The notes below the pieces were generated by a model that was given only the letters and a program-made list of their open reading frames with translations, did no database searches and was not told the DNA's origin. The position numbers and the translations under genes are program-made. Below, in pieces: positions 6,806-12,600 of a stretch of DNA of 12,600 nucleotides. Origin of the DNA: Ruminococcaceae bacterium UBA6413 (GTDB lineage: Bacteria > Bacillota > Clostridia > Oscillospirales > Ruminococcaceae); contig DJPL01000054.1 of assembly GCA_002437415.1 (NCBI GenBank), forward strand, positions 1-12,600, written 5' to 3'. Numbering within the stretch: the first letter of the stretch is position 1; each line of letters begins with the position of its first letter.

Positions 6806-6822
6806 ATTTATCCGCATAAATA

Positions 6823-7383
6823 TCATTTATACATTATCTCGTCCTTATTGAACTTCTGTGTATATCCGAAGTAATAGCCGAGATGTGTTGCCACGGGAAT
6901 TGCCGCGTAGCAAAGCATATAGATAAACGGCGCGAATACTGCCATAGAGTCTATGGTGTTTTCGGGAACGATCATAAGCGACAGCGGGTAAACTAGACCG
7001 TCAACTATCCTGTGTACAAACGTCATATCAAAATACCATCCGCACAGCTTGTCAAGAAGCAGGATAACAGACGGAATAAACATTATCAGCATAAGTATCA
7101 CGCCGATAAGCACCCACTTGTTTTCCTTAGGCGGCTCTGCCTTGTGAAGGCGTACATATTTCTGTTCTCTGTCGCCGTCACGGTATCCGGCAGTGAACAT
7201 AAGCGAGTAGAATATGCACAGCGCGAGTATAAACACTATGACCTTGAAAAATTCAAAGCTCATAAACGGTGCTGTTGAAACGGTGACGATCGTGCAAAGC
7301 AAATTGCCGAAAACCATAAATAAAAATCCCGATAAAAGCAGCTTCCAAAACGGCTGTCTTCCTGATTTTGAATAGTAATCCAT
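6823..7383 (-). CDS. Four-pass membrane protein of unknown function
   Basis: A 186-residue protein with four predicted membrane segments (about 12-35, 46-65, 89-111, 147-168). A charged cytoplasm-like loop AGYRDGDREQKYV (65-77) lies between segments 2 and 3. The C-terminal tail YYFGYTQKFNKDEIMYK is polar. No family is recognised. It starts with an ATG preceded by AAAGGAG at 6 nt, 11 bp after the stop of the upstream paralogue gene, making it the last gene of a three-gene operon. Its constant neighbours suggest it could be the membrane partner of the two anchored proteins, which is inference. Confidence 0.8.
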   Translation of the reverse strand: MDYYSKSGRQPFWKLLLSGFLFMVFGNLLCTIVTVSTAPFMSFEFFKVIVFILALCIFYSLMFTAGYRDGDREQKYVRLHKAEPPKENKWVLIGVILMLIMFIPSVILLLDKLCGWYFDMTFVHRIVDGLVYPLSLMIVPENTIDSMAVFAPFIYMLCYAAIPVATHLGYYFGYTQKFNKDEIMYK

Positions 7384-7394
7384 CTGATGCTCCT

Positions 7395-8213
7395 TTATTT
7401 TGTTGTGCTCTCGGCGGTTTTGTTTATTTTATTGCCGGTAACAATGTTTGTAAGCACTTCTTTTGCGCGCTTTTGATATTCTGCGGAATTCTTGTAGCTT
7501 ATCATTCCCTCTTTTTCAAGACGCACGGAAAAAGCCAGTGTGTCGGGGCAGGAGTTTTCCCACTTTGCGTCAGTGACAAATCCCGTGTCGCGCAGAGGAA
7601 TTCTCAGCTTTCCGTTATATTCGCTCATATTGAGCGCTTCGCCGAGGTCGGCAAACATAGTTTCATATGAAACATCGGTATCTATATACTCCTGCGAGGG
7701 GTCGTATTCTTCCGGTGCTTTTTCAGTCGTGAAAATGTCATCATCACAGATGTACAGCTCTGCAACGCCGCGCTGTATCTCTCCGTAGAATTTTGCAGTG
7801 TTTGACTGCACATACTGGCTGTCCGAGCCTTTTGTAAGATCTATAAAGTATACCGCAACGTGCACATAGCCGTTGTTGTCATAGTCCGGGCAGTACTGCT
7901 CAAGCGCAAGCTCAATGTCGTTTACCTTCTGATACAGCCCGGGGGCTTTATCGGTATCGGATATCACAAGCATCACCGTTAAGTCGGGATCCTCTCTGGT
8001 AGCTATCTGGTATGCAAAGAATATTATAAGAGCAGCAAAGAACACTCCGACTACTACAAACCACTTGTTGCGGTAGAAGAAGTTATCTATCTTTTTTACC
8101 GCGGTCAGCTCCTCGGGCTCTTCGTGCACGTCCTGCTCTATTATATCGCTGTCTTCTATAATTCCCTGCTTAAGCTTCAACAGCTCTCTTTTTTCATCGC
8201 TCTCTTTTGACAT
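7395..8213 (-). CDS. Bitopic membrane protein, paralogue B
   Basis: A 272-residue protein of unknown function. An acidic cytoplasmic N-terminus carries RELLKLKQG (9-17), one membrane helix spans about 51-70 behind YRNK, and residues 72-272 should lie outside the membrane. The outer domain has PDYDNNG (109-115), reminiscent of the first half of a calcium-binding loop, then a segment ending AELYICDDD (151-159) and FADLGEA (187-193). These three blocks align in order with the upstream gene (PDFDGNG, SQIFIGSED, FADLSEI), so the two are tandem duplicates. The outer domain somewhat recalls type 2 solute-binding domains, but no family is assigned. AAAGGA lies 6 nt before the ATG; 14 bp separate it from the upstream gene. 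Confidence 0.8.
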   Translation of the reverse strand: MSKESDEKRELLKLKQGIIEDSDIIEQDVHEEPEELTAVKKIDNFFYRNKWFVVVGVFFAALIIFFAYQIATREDPDLTVMLVISDTDKAPGLYQKVNDIELALEQYCPDYDNNGYVHVAVYFIDLTKGSDSQYVQSNTAKFYGEIQRGVAELYICDDDIFTTEKAPEEYDPSQEYIDTDVSYETMFADLGEALNMSEYNGKLRIPLRDTGFVTDAKWENSCPDTLAFSVRLEKEGMISYKNSAEYQKRAKEVLTNIVTGNKINKTAESTTK

Positions 8214-8227
8214 AAGGTGTCCTTTCT

Positions 8228-8917
8228 TTATTTGCTTTGCTGATAGAATACGCCGTCCTGCAGATTTTTCACAAACTCCATCGCGTGCTCCTGACTTTCG
8301 TCATCGGTGCGGCGCACGGCTATGTAGATCGGGGTCGAGAACAGCTGCATTCTTTTTCCGTATGCAGTGCTTCGGATATCTGTCATATATCCGCTCTCAC
8401 CGATAATTTCGCTGAGATCCGCAAAAACCGGCTCACCCGATACGGACGTGAAGCTTTCGTACACGCTCTTTATTTCGTCCTCCGAGCCGATGAATATCTG
8501 GCTGTCGCCGTTTTCTACCTCATTGAAAAGCTCGGTATCGCCTAAAAATTCGTCCGGCACTGCCTGCTCGATAGTAACGTTGCGTTCACCGTTGCCGTCA
8601 AAGTCGGGGGTGTACTGTGCCATTGTGTTTTCGAAATTCGTACGCACGGACATAGCATAGTTTCCGACGCTGTATATTGTGATGTCGGGCTTCTTTTTCA
8701 CAAAGAAGGCAAGATATATTATCACGGCTACTATCACAAGAACTATGCCGCCTGCGATCATCGCCTTATGATACCACAGGAAGTTCTTTGTCTTTTCGGA
8801 GGCAGTCTGTGCCATTCTGACATCATAGCCGGTTTCCTGTATGTCGCTGTCCTTTTCGTCAATGAGACCCTGCTTCAGCTTAAGCAGTTCGCGCACGTCC
8901 TTGTCGTTGTCAGCCAT
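8228..8917 (-). CDS. Bitopic membrane protein, paralogue A
   Basis: A 229-residue protein of unknown function and the first gene of the operon. A cytoplasmic tail with RELLKLKQG (9-17) precedes one membrane helix (about 53-72) and an outer domain with PDFDGNG (104-110), DSQIFIGSEDE (138-148) and FADLSEI (166-172). It is a tandem paralogue of the next gene, though shorter by about 40 residues, mostly in the outer domain. The chosen ATG at 8917 has GGAAAGGA about 7 nt upstream. An in-frame ATG at 9037 lies upstream of the predicted transcription start near 9002 and has no binding site, so it is not used. The cytoplasmic motif is the most conserved part, suggesting a common partner inside the cell. 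Confidence 0.8.
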   Translation of the reverse strand: MADNDKDVRELLKLKQGLIDEKDSDIQETGYDVRMAQTASEKTKNFLWYHKAMIAGGIVLVIVAVIIYLAFFVKKKPDITIYSVGNYAMSVRTNFENTMAQYTPDFDGNGERNVTIEQAVPDEFLGDTELFNEVENGDSQIFIGSEDEIKSVYESFTSVSGEPVFADLSEIIGESGYMTDIRSTAYGKRMQLFSTPIYIAVRRTDDESQEHAMEFVKNLQDGVFYQQSK

Positions 8918-9008
8918 TTCTCTGTCCTTTCCGTACATTTTGACAAATATTCTATAACCGCAATGTGAATGCAGTTTAAACGTTTTAATATTTCCGTCGC
9001 ATTTATAA

Positions 9009-9037
9009 AGTATAGCATATCGGGAAATTTTTTTCAA
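9009..9037 (-). promoter_or_regulatory. Sigma-A promoter of the three-gene membrane operon
   Basis: Minus strand: -35 TTGAAA (9032-9037), 17-bp spacer, -10 TATACT (9009-9014) with TGC in front (extended -10). The start is near 9002, leaving a leader of about 85 nt before the ATG at 8917. Confidence 0.8.
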
Positions 9038-9076
9038 GAACGCTTTATTGCGCCCTTACGCGGGGCAATGATAAAA

Positions 9077-9107
9077 CCGGCAACAACACCTTTCGTGTTA
9101 TCGCCGG
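9077..9107 (-). terminator. Terminator of the cysteine desulfurase operon
   Basis: On the minus strand, CCGGCGATAACAC (9095-9107) pairs with GTGTTGTTGCCGG (9077-9089), 13 bp with two G-T wobbles around a GAAAG loop, followed by TTTTATC. It starts 12 bp past the stop codon of the desulfurase gene and separates it from the next promoter at 9009-9037. Confidence 0.9.
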
Positions 9108-9119
9108 CATTTGTTACTG

Positions 9120-10265
9120 TTATGAAATTTTCCCGCCGTATTTTCTGTACAGCAACTCAGTAAGCTTTATAATGTCGGAGCGGGTGTTGAATACCGAGGG
9201 TGCAAGGCGCACCGTGCCTGTTTCTAAAGTGCCCTGCTTCTTGTGTGCAAGGAAGTTGCAGTGCAGTCCTCCGCGCAGGTAAAATCCGTTCTGCGACAGC
9301 ATATCGGCTGTCACCGAGCTTGATTCATCACCTGCGGTGAATGATACGACGGGGAGTGATTTTGCGTTTTCACAGCGGTAGAGCTTTATGCCCTTTATGT
9401 TTTCACAGCGCTTTATGAAAAGCTCGCAAAGCGACATCTCGTGAGCGTAGATCCTGTCAATGCCTTTTGTGTTGACAAATTCAACACCTCTGCCGAGCGC
9501 TATCGCTCCCGGAGTGTTTATAGTGCCGCTTTCAAAGCTGTCGGGTAAAAAGTCGGGCTGATCTATATCGCCGCTGGCACTTCCCGTTCCGCCTTCTATA
9601 AGGGTGCTGAGCGGAAACCTACCGTCTGTTACAAGTACGCCTGTTCCCATAGGACCGTATAAGCCCTTGTGTCCGGGAGCGCATATGATATTTATGCCGT
9701 CCGACAGGCTCAGCGGTATAACTCCTGCCGCCTGAGCGCAATCCGCTATAAGGCAGATGTTATGTCTGCGGCACAGTGCCGATATATCGGAAAGAGGCGT
9801 TATTCTTCCGTTTACGTTACAGCCCGCGGTGATCGCTATCACGGCGGTATCACGGCGGATAAGCCGCTCAAGTGAGGCTATAAGCTCACTGTCGCTATCA
9901 CCGCTGTCGGCTATGCTGTAGCTTATCCGCTTCTGCTTATAAAGCGCATGGAGCGGACGGATAACGGAATTGTGCTCTAGGTCGGAGGTTATTACATGGC
10001 AGTGCCCGACGGTCTGACATACACCTTTAAGCGCAAAGTTTATCGCGTGGGTGCAGTTAAGCGTGAATACGGTGTTTTCCGTTTCTCCGCCGAAAAATTC
10101 CGCACAGCTTTCCCTTGCGTTGAACACCTGCTTTGAGGTTTCGAGAGAAAGCCTGTGACCCGACCTGCCCGGGTTCGCTCCGTAGTCGTAAAGCGCTTTT
10201 TCCGCCGTATGGAGCACGGAAACAGGTTTCGGGTAGGTGGTGGCGGCATTGTCAAGATATATCAT
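9120..10265 (-). CDS. Cysteine desulfurase family protein (class V aminotransferase)
   Basis: A 381-residue cytoplasmic PLP enzyme that would take sulfur (or selenium) from cysteine (or selenocysteine) as an enzyme-bound persulfide. It starts MIYLDNAATT, as NifS/SufS-like proteins do. Key residues: H98 in DLEHNS, D175 in ADCAQAAG, Schiff-base lysine K200 in APGHKGLYGP, and the catalytic cysteine C336 in LRGGLHCNFLAHK. GTLETGTVRLAPSVFNT (345-361) is typical of the TIGR01977-type subgroup rather than housekeeping IscS. Its ATG overlaps the stop of the upstream DUF3343 gene (ATGA), so translation is coupled. That partner hints at delivering S or Se to a specific acceptor, not general Fe-S assembly. 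No Fe-S scaffold gene is in the window. Confidence 0.9.
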   Translation of the reverse strand: MIYLDNAATTYPKPVSVLHTAEKALYDYGANPGRSGHRLSLETSKQVFNARESCAEFFGGETENTVFTLNCTHAINFALKGVCQTVGHCHVITSDLEHNSVIRPLHALYKQKRISYSIADSGDSDSELIASLERLIRRDTAVIAITAGCNVNGRITPLSDISALCRRHNICLIADCAQAAGVIPLSLSDGINIICAPGHKGLYGPMGTGVLVTDGRFPLSTLIEGGTGSASGDIDQPDFLPDSFESGTINTPGAIALGRGVEFVNTKGIDRIYAHEMSLCELFIKRCENIKGIKLYRCENAKSLPVVSFTAGDESSSVTADMLSQNGFYLRGGLHCNFLAHKKQGTLETGTVRLAPSVFNTRSDIIKLTELLYRKYGGKIS

Positions 10266-10477
10266 CCCGCATCACCGCCGTTTCTTATTTCAAGGCAGTT
10301 AAGTCCGCCGAGCGAGAGCAGGCGACAGGCTTTGTCGGGGTCATATTCCGTATAGATCCCGAAGCGGCAGCCCTTGGTCGTTGTTATTTTTCCTGTTGAT
10401 GATGATATCTTATAACCGCTGAGAATGCGCCTTGCTTTCTCGGCGGCTGTAGCCGAACGCAGTACTATAAAATACAT
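10262..10477 (-). CDS. DUF3343 (putative Se/S carrier-like) small protein
   Basis: A 71-residue protein starting MYFIVLRSATAAEKARRIL and containing TKGCRFGIYTE (residues about 37-47). This arrangement fits the DUF3343 / Se_S_carrier family, usually 70-90 residues, found next to cysteine desulfurases and selenium genes. The conserved cysteine C40 could carry a persulfide or selenide, which is inference. The ATG at 10477 has GAGGTG about 6 nt upstream. A GTG three codons earlier (10486) overlaps that site and is less likely. The gene shares ATGA with the desulfurase start and has an upstream -10 element at 10512-10517. Confidence 0.75.
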   Translation of the reverse strand: MYFIVLRSATAAEKARRILSGYKISSSTGKITTTKGCRFGIYTEYDPDKACRLLSLGGLNCLEIRNGGDAG

Positions 10478-10511
10478 GATGTGCACCTCATTTCCATATA
10501 TTCACTGCCGT

Positions 10512-10517
10512 ATTATA
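10512..10517 (-). promoter_or_regulatory. -10 element for the DUF3343-desulfurase operon
   Basis: A consensus TATAAT on the minus strand, about 35 bp before the ATG. No clear -35 sits at 16-18 bp, so the promoter may be weak or activator-dependent. Confidence 0.45.
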
Positions 10518-10637
10518 TGCCGCAAAACGCAGGAAAGTTACGATATAGCTGTAAGCCGCAATGCGGTCATTAGTCTGTCTGTCCCTTGATATAAAGCTGA
10601 AAAGTGAACTTATGTGCAGAGCTTGTTATTAGCTAAT

Positions 10638-10670
10638 TACTTAAAATTGCTTAACAAACTACTTAAAATT
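10638..10670. repeat. Direct repeat of 11 bp, 22-bp period
   Basis: TACTTAAAATT occurs at 10638-10648 and 10660-10670, two helical turns apart, in the divergent spacer (10478-10845) between the DUF3343 gene and the lipoprotein gene. CTTAA also occurs between them at 10650-10654. This could be a regulator site for the lipoprotein promoter, about 100 bp downstream, or simple AT-rich repetition. Confidence 0.45.
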
Positions 10671-10721
10671 ACAAACTTTTGATTAAATATATACATATAT
10701 TTGCCACCTCTTTTGTACACT

Positions 10722-10741
10722 TTAACCAAATATGCGGTTAA
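10722..10741. promoter_or_regulatory. Inverted repeat upstream of the lipoprotein promoter
   Basis: TTAACC (10722-10727) and GGTTAA (10736-10741) form a 6-bp inverted repeat with an 8-bp spacer, 20 bp before the -35. The words GCGGTT and TCGGTTA recur inside the promoter spacer (10774-10786), so one regulator could contact several copies. Confidence 0.35.
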
Positions 10742-10761
10742 TAAACTGTAGAAATAGTGAA

Positions 10762-10790
10762 TTGAAATTTTAAGCGGTTTCGGTTATAAT
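10762..10790 (+). promoter_or_regulatory. Sigma-A promoter for the solute-binding lipoprotein
   Basis: -35 TTGAAA (10762-10767), 17-bp spacer, consensus -10 TATAAT (10785-10790). The start near 10797 gives a leader of about 49 nt with AAAGGAGG (10832-10839) before the ATG. Confidence 0.88.
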
Positions 10791-10845
10791 ATAAATATCT
10801 TGATGTAAACGAATACATACAAGTACGACTTAAAGGAGGACTAAA

Positions 10846-12399
10846 ATGAAACTCTCAAAGAGAATACTCGCTTGTGCGGTTACAGCGGCAATGGCAACAT
10901 CAATGCTTTCTGCCTGCAACGGTTCAAGCACAACAAGCGGTTCGGCTGACAGCGGTAATGCTTCAAGCGCTACAAGCTCAACGGCTGACAACAGCAATTC
11001 AGGTACAGACAACAATTCAACGGACAATTCTTCTGCAAGCAACAACAACGGCGGCAGTGTTGTAGAAGCTCCTTCAAACGGCACTACACTCAAGTGGCTC
11101 GGTTACTACGACCTTAACACAGATGATAAGGAAATCGTAGATAAGTTTGCAGATGAGGGCTATTCTGTAGAATATATTTCAACAAGCTCAGGCGAATACT
11201 TCACAAAGCTTGCACAGCTCGTTGCTTCTTCGGACTCTCCCGATATGGTACGTTATGAGTGGCAGTCATACCCCCACGGCGTAGCAAACAACCTTTATAC
11301 ATCACTTGACGATTATGTAGACTTTGACAGCGATACATGGTCAGGCATGAAGGATATGATCGAGAACTTCAACTACGGCGGCAAGCACTACTATCTGCCT
11401 TACCGTGTAAACGCAGGCGTTGTTCTTATCTACAACCAGACAGCCCTTGACGATGAGGGTATCCAGACAGACCCGCTGGAGCTTTATAAGGAAGGCAAGT
11501 GGACATGGACTGCATGGAAGGATATAATGACCGAATGGTGCAACATCGGGGATGAATATTACGGTATAATGCCCACAGGCTTCGTTGCGATGCCTTTCAT
11601 AGTTTCAACAGGTACAACGCTTATCGATGTTGACGGTCCTAACAAGCAGATCATCAACAATATGAAGGATGCTAACGTTCAGAGATGCCAGGACTTCCTT
11701 GCCGACCTTGCTAACCAGGGTATGGTAAATGCTGAATATGCAGATCCCAGCACCTGCCTTTCAGATACAAAGACACTGTTCGCGGAGTTCGGTCTTGACT
11801 GGGGCTGGACAACGGCTCAGGTTGCAGCTCCCGACCAGGATATCAGATTTGTTCCGATACCCAGAGATGATCAGGCTGATGCATACTACATGAATACCGA
11901 TACATTCGGCTATCTCGTTCCCGCAGGTGCACAGAACATAAAGGCTGCTCTCAAGTATATGGAGATCTGCCGTCTTAACGAGATTGATCCTGAAAAGATT
12001 GCACAGTCAAAGGCTGAAATGACAGCTGAAAAGCTCTACTACCCCAAATGCCCCGAATGTGGTGTTTCTACTGCTGACAAGACAATTGAGAAGTGCCCCA
12101 ACTGTGGTGCTGAGCGCCGTGCAAATAAGAAGCACGCCGCTATGTCGGAGGATCTGTATCAGATCTATTCAGACCTTAAGGATACAACAAGTGACAAGTT
12201 CACATTCCTCTTCGATGACTGCTTCGGCTTCTCGACAGACCTTACAACAATGCTCCAGCAGGGTGACAGCGAAGGCGCAGGTTGCGTCCTCGGCGGACCT
12301 TTCAAGCTGGGTGAATCCTATACAACTCTCCGTGATTCATATTTCGGTACTGTAGAATCTTACCTTGAGCCCTACAGAGCTTTAATGCAGCAGAACTGA
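10846..12399 (+). CDS. Extracellular solute-binding lipoprotein with zinc-ribbon-like insert
   Basis: A 517-residue family 1 type substrate-binding lipoprotein of an ABC importer, probably for a sugar or oligosaccharide. The signal peptide MKLSKRILACAVTAAMATSM ends in lipobox LSAC, so C24 is lipidated. A Ser/Asn/Thr-rich linker runs to about residue 78. The binding domain follows, with WLGYYD, SSDSPDMVRYEW (128-139), YYLPYRVNAGVVLIYN (182-197), KWTWTAWKD (218-226) and a DTFGYLVP segment (352-359). Residues 401-421 hold two CPxCG knuckles (C402, C405, C417, C420), unusual for this family. The start has a perfect AAAGGAGG. The gene is monocistronic: terminator at 12433-12458, no permease or ATPase gene in view. 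Substrate unknown. Confidence 0.9.
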   Translation: MKLSKRILACAVTAAMATSMLSACNGSSTTSGSADSGNASSATSSTADNSNSGTDNNSTDNSSASNNNGGSVVEAPSNGTTLKWLGYYDLNTDDKEIVDKFADEGYSVEYISTSSGEYFTKLAQLVASSDSPDMVRYEWQSYPHGVANNLYTSLDDYVDFDSDTWSGMKDMIENFNYGGKHYYLPYRVNAGVVLIYNQTALDDEGIQTDPLELYKEGKWTWTAWKDIMTEWCNIGDEYYGIMPTGFVAMPFIVSTGTTLIDVDGPNKQIINNMKDANVQRCQDFLADLANQGMVNAEYADPSTCLSDTKTLFAEFGLDWGWTTAQVAAPDQDIRFVPIPRDDQADAYYMNTDTFGYLVPAGAQNIKAALKYMEICRLNEIDPEKIAQSKAEMTAEKLYYPKCPECGVSTADKTIEKCPNCGAERRANKKHAAMSEDLYQIYSDLKDTTSDKFTFLFDDCFGFSTDLTTMLQQGDSEGAGCVLGGPFKLGESYTTLRDSYFGTVESYLEPYRALMQQN

Positions 12400-12400
12400 G

Positions 12401-12415
12401 TTGAAAGCGGTTTTA
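12401..12415. promoter_or_regulatory. cre-like 15-mer, copy 2
   Basis: TTGAAAGCGGTTTTA, identical to 5493-5507, begins 2 bp after the lipoprotein stop codon and before its terminator. That is not a usual operator position for the next gene, whose promoter is about 100 bp away behind the terminator. Confidence 0.3.
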
Positions 12416-12432
12416 TAACACAATAACAGAAC

Positions 12433-12458
12433 AAAGGCACCGAGCGATCGGTGCCTTT
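12433..12458 (+). terminator. Strong terminator of the lipoprotein gene
   Basis: AAAGGCACCGA (12433-12443) pairs perfectly with TCGGTGCCTTT (12448-12458), 11 bp with loop GCGA, followed by AGTTTATC. The symmetric A/T flanks allow activity in both directions. Confidence 0.88.
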
Positions 12459-12510
12459 AGTTTATCTGTGAGCGTATTGCCGGTGCTGTAATGTGAACGA
12501 GGAAGTGTGC

Positions 12511-12539
12511 TTGACAATAATCGGCAACCGTGCTATACT
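12511..12539 (+). promoter_or_regulatory. Near-consensus sigma-A promoter at the window end
   Basis: -35 TTGACA (12511-12516), 17-bp spacer, -10 TATACT (12534-12539) with TGC in front (extended -10). The start is near 12546, driving a gene beginning around 12577-12589. Confidence 0.85.
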
Positions 12540-12588
12540 GTAGAAAAGAAAACGAAGCATTCAGTGCTGACGGAAAATGGTGAGAGAT

Positions 12589-12600
12589 ATGTATAAGGCA
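12589..12600 (+). CDS. Start of an unidentified gene (truncated by window edge)
   Basis: ATG at 12589 (MYKA...) has GGTGAG about 5 nt upstream. An in-frame ATG at 12577 (MVRDMYKA) is an alternative with a poorer site. Only four codons are visible, so no product can be named. The strong promoter at 12511-12539 supports a real gene. Confidence 0.5.

Larger units (their letters stand above)
6345..6822. other. Gene-free, structure-rich intergenic stretch
   Basis: No convincing coding region is present in these 478 bp: the short open frames lack ribosome binding sites and overlap each other on both strands. The stretch is dense in inverted repeats: 8 bp at 6426-6433/6475-6482, 10 bp at 6489-6498/6563-6572, 6 bp at 6504-6509/6532-6537, 6 bp at 6595-6600/6605-6610, 7 bp at 6615-6621/6653-6659, 7 bp at 6627-6633/6639-6645, 7 bp at 6659-6665/6749-6755, and the 16-bp hairpin at 6763-6802. 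It lies between a terminator on the left and the end of a minus-strand operon on the right. Confidence 0.6.

Noticed and set aside
6533..6851. Small open frames on both strands in the structured intergenic region
   Set aside because: They overlap each other, have no ribosome binding sites, run through strong inverted repeats and one crosses the terminator hairpin. They look like chance frames.
8918..9037. A longer start for the first membrane paralogue at 9037
   Set aside because: It overlaps the -35 of the gene's own promoter and has no ribosome binding site, while 8917 has a good GGAAAGGA.
10573..10590. GTCTGTCTGTC tetranucleotide run
   Set aside because: Only about three units in non-coding DNA; too short to count as a meaningful repeat.
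1..12600. CRISPR array, insertion sequence or prophage genes
   Set aside because: No regularly spaced repeats, transposase, integrase or phage-like genes are visible.

Overview
The window looks like chromosomal DNA of a low-to-mid-GC Gram-positive anaerobe of the class Clostridia, probably an Oscillospiraceae/Ruminococcus-like gut bacterium. This is inference. It rests on strong AGGAGG-type ribosome binding sites, sigma-A promoters with 17-bp spacers, many intrinsic terminators, a type Ic aspartate aminotransferase, a TIGR01977-like cysteine desulfurase with a DUF3343 partner, and a Ser/Asn-rich solute-binding lipoprotein.

Left part (1-5410, all minus strand). A glmS-led operon runs glmS (3445-5268), a FkbM-type methyltransferase (2334-3422) and an anchored, probably secreted protein of unknown function (1605-2321). 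It starts at a consensus promoter near 5379-5407 and ends at a long bipartite hairpin plus T7 tract (1508-1584). A separate promoter (1438-1466) then drives a class I aminotransferase (117-1376). That gene ends at a small terminator overlapping the start region of a tRNA-Arg(CCG), whose 3' part lies outside the window. The glmS ribozyme common upstream of Firmicute glmS genes is not visible.

Middle (5400-6822). A DUF1275/YoaK-like membrane protein (5581-6264, plus) is transcribed divergently from glmS and ends at a strong terminator. A gene-free stretch of about 480 bp follows (6345-6822). It is full of nested inverted repeats, has a promoter-like site at 6489-6518 and ends at a 16-bp terminator hairpin. 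It could hold an unrecognised structured RNA or a dispersed repeat.

Right part, minus strand (6823-10517). A three-gene membrane operon (8228-8917, 7395-8213, 6823-7383) encodes two tandem paralogous single-pass proteins that share an N-terminal ELLKLKQG motif and an extracytoplasmic PDxDxNG motif, plus a four-pass membrane protein. No function is recognised, and this is the best candidate for an undescribed system here. Upstream lies a two-gene operon in which a DUF3343 (Se/S carrier-like) protein overlaps a cysteine desulfurase by ATGA.

Right end, plus strand (10638-12600). A promoter with operator-like repeats drives a monocistronic extracellular solute-binding lipoprotein (10846-12399) with an unusual CPxCG/CPxCG zinc-ribbon-like insert. 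A strong terminator follows, then a near-perfect promoter for a gene that begins at the window edge.
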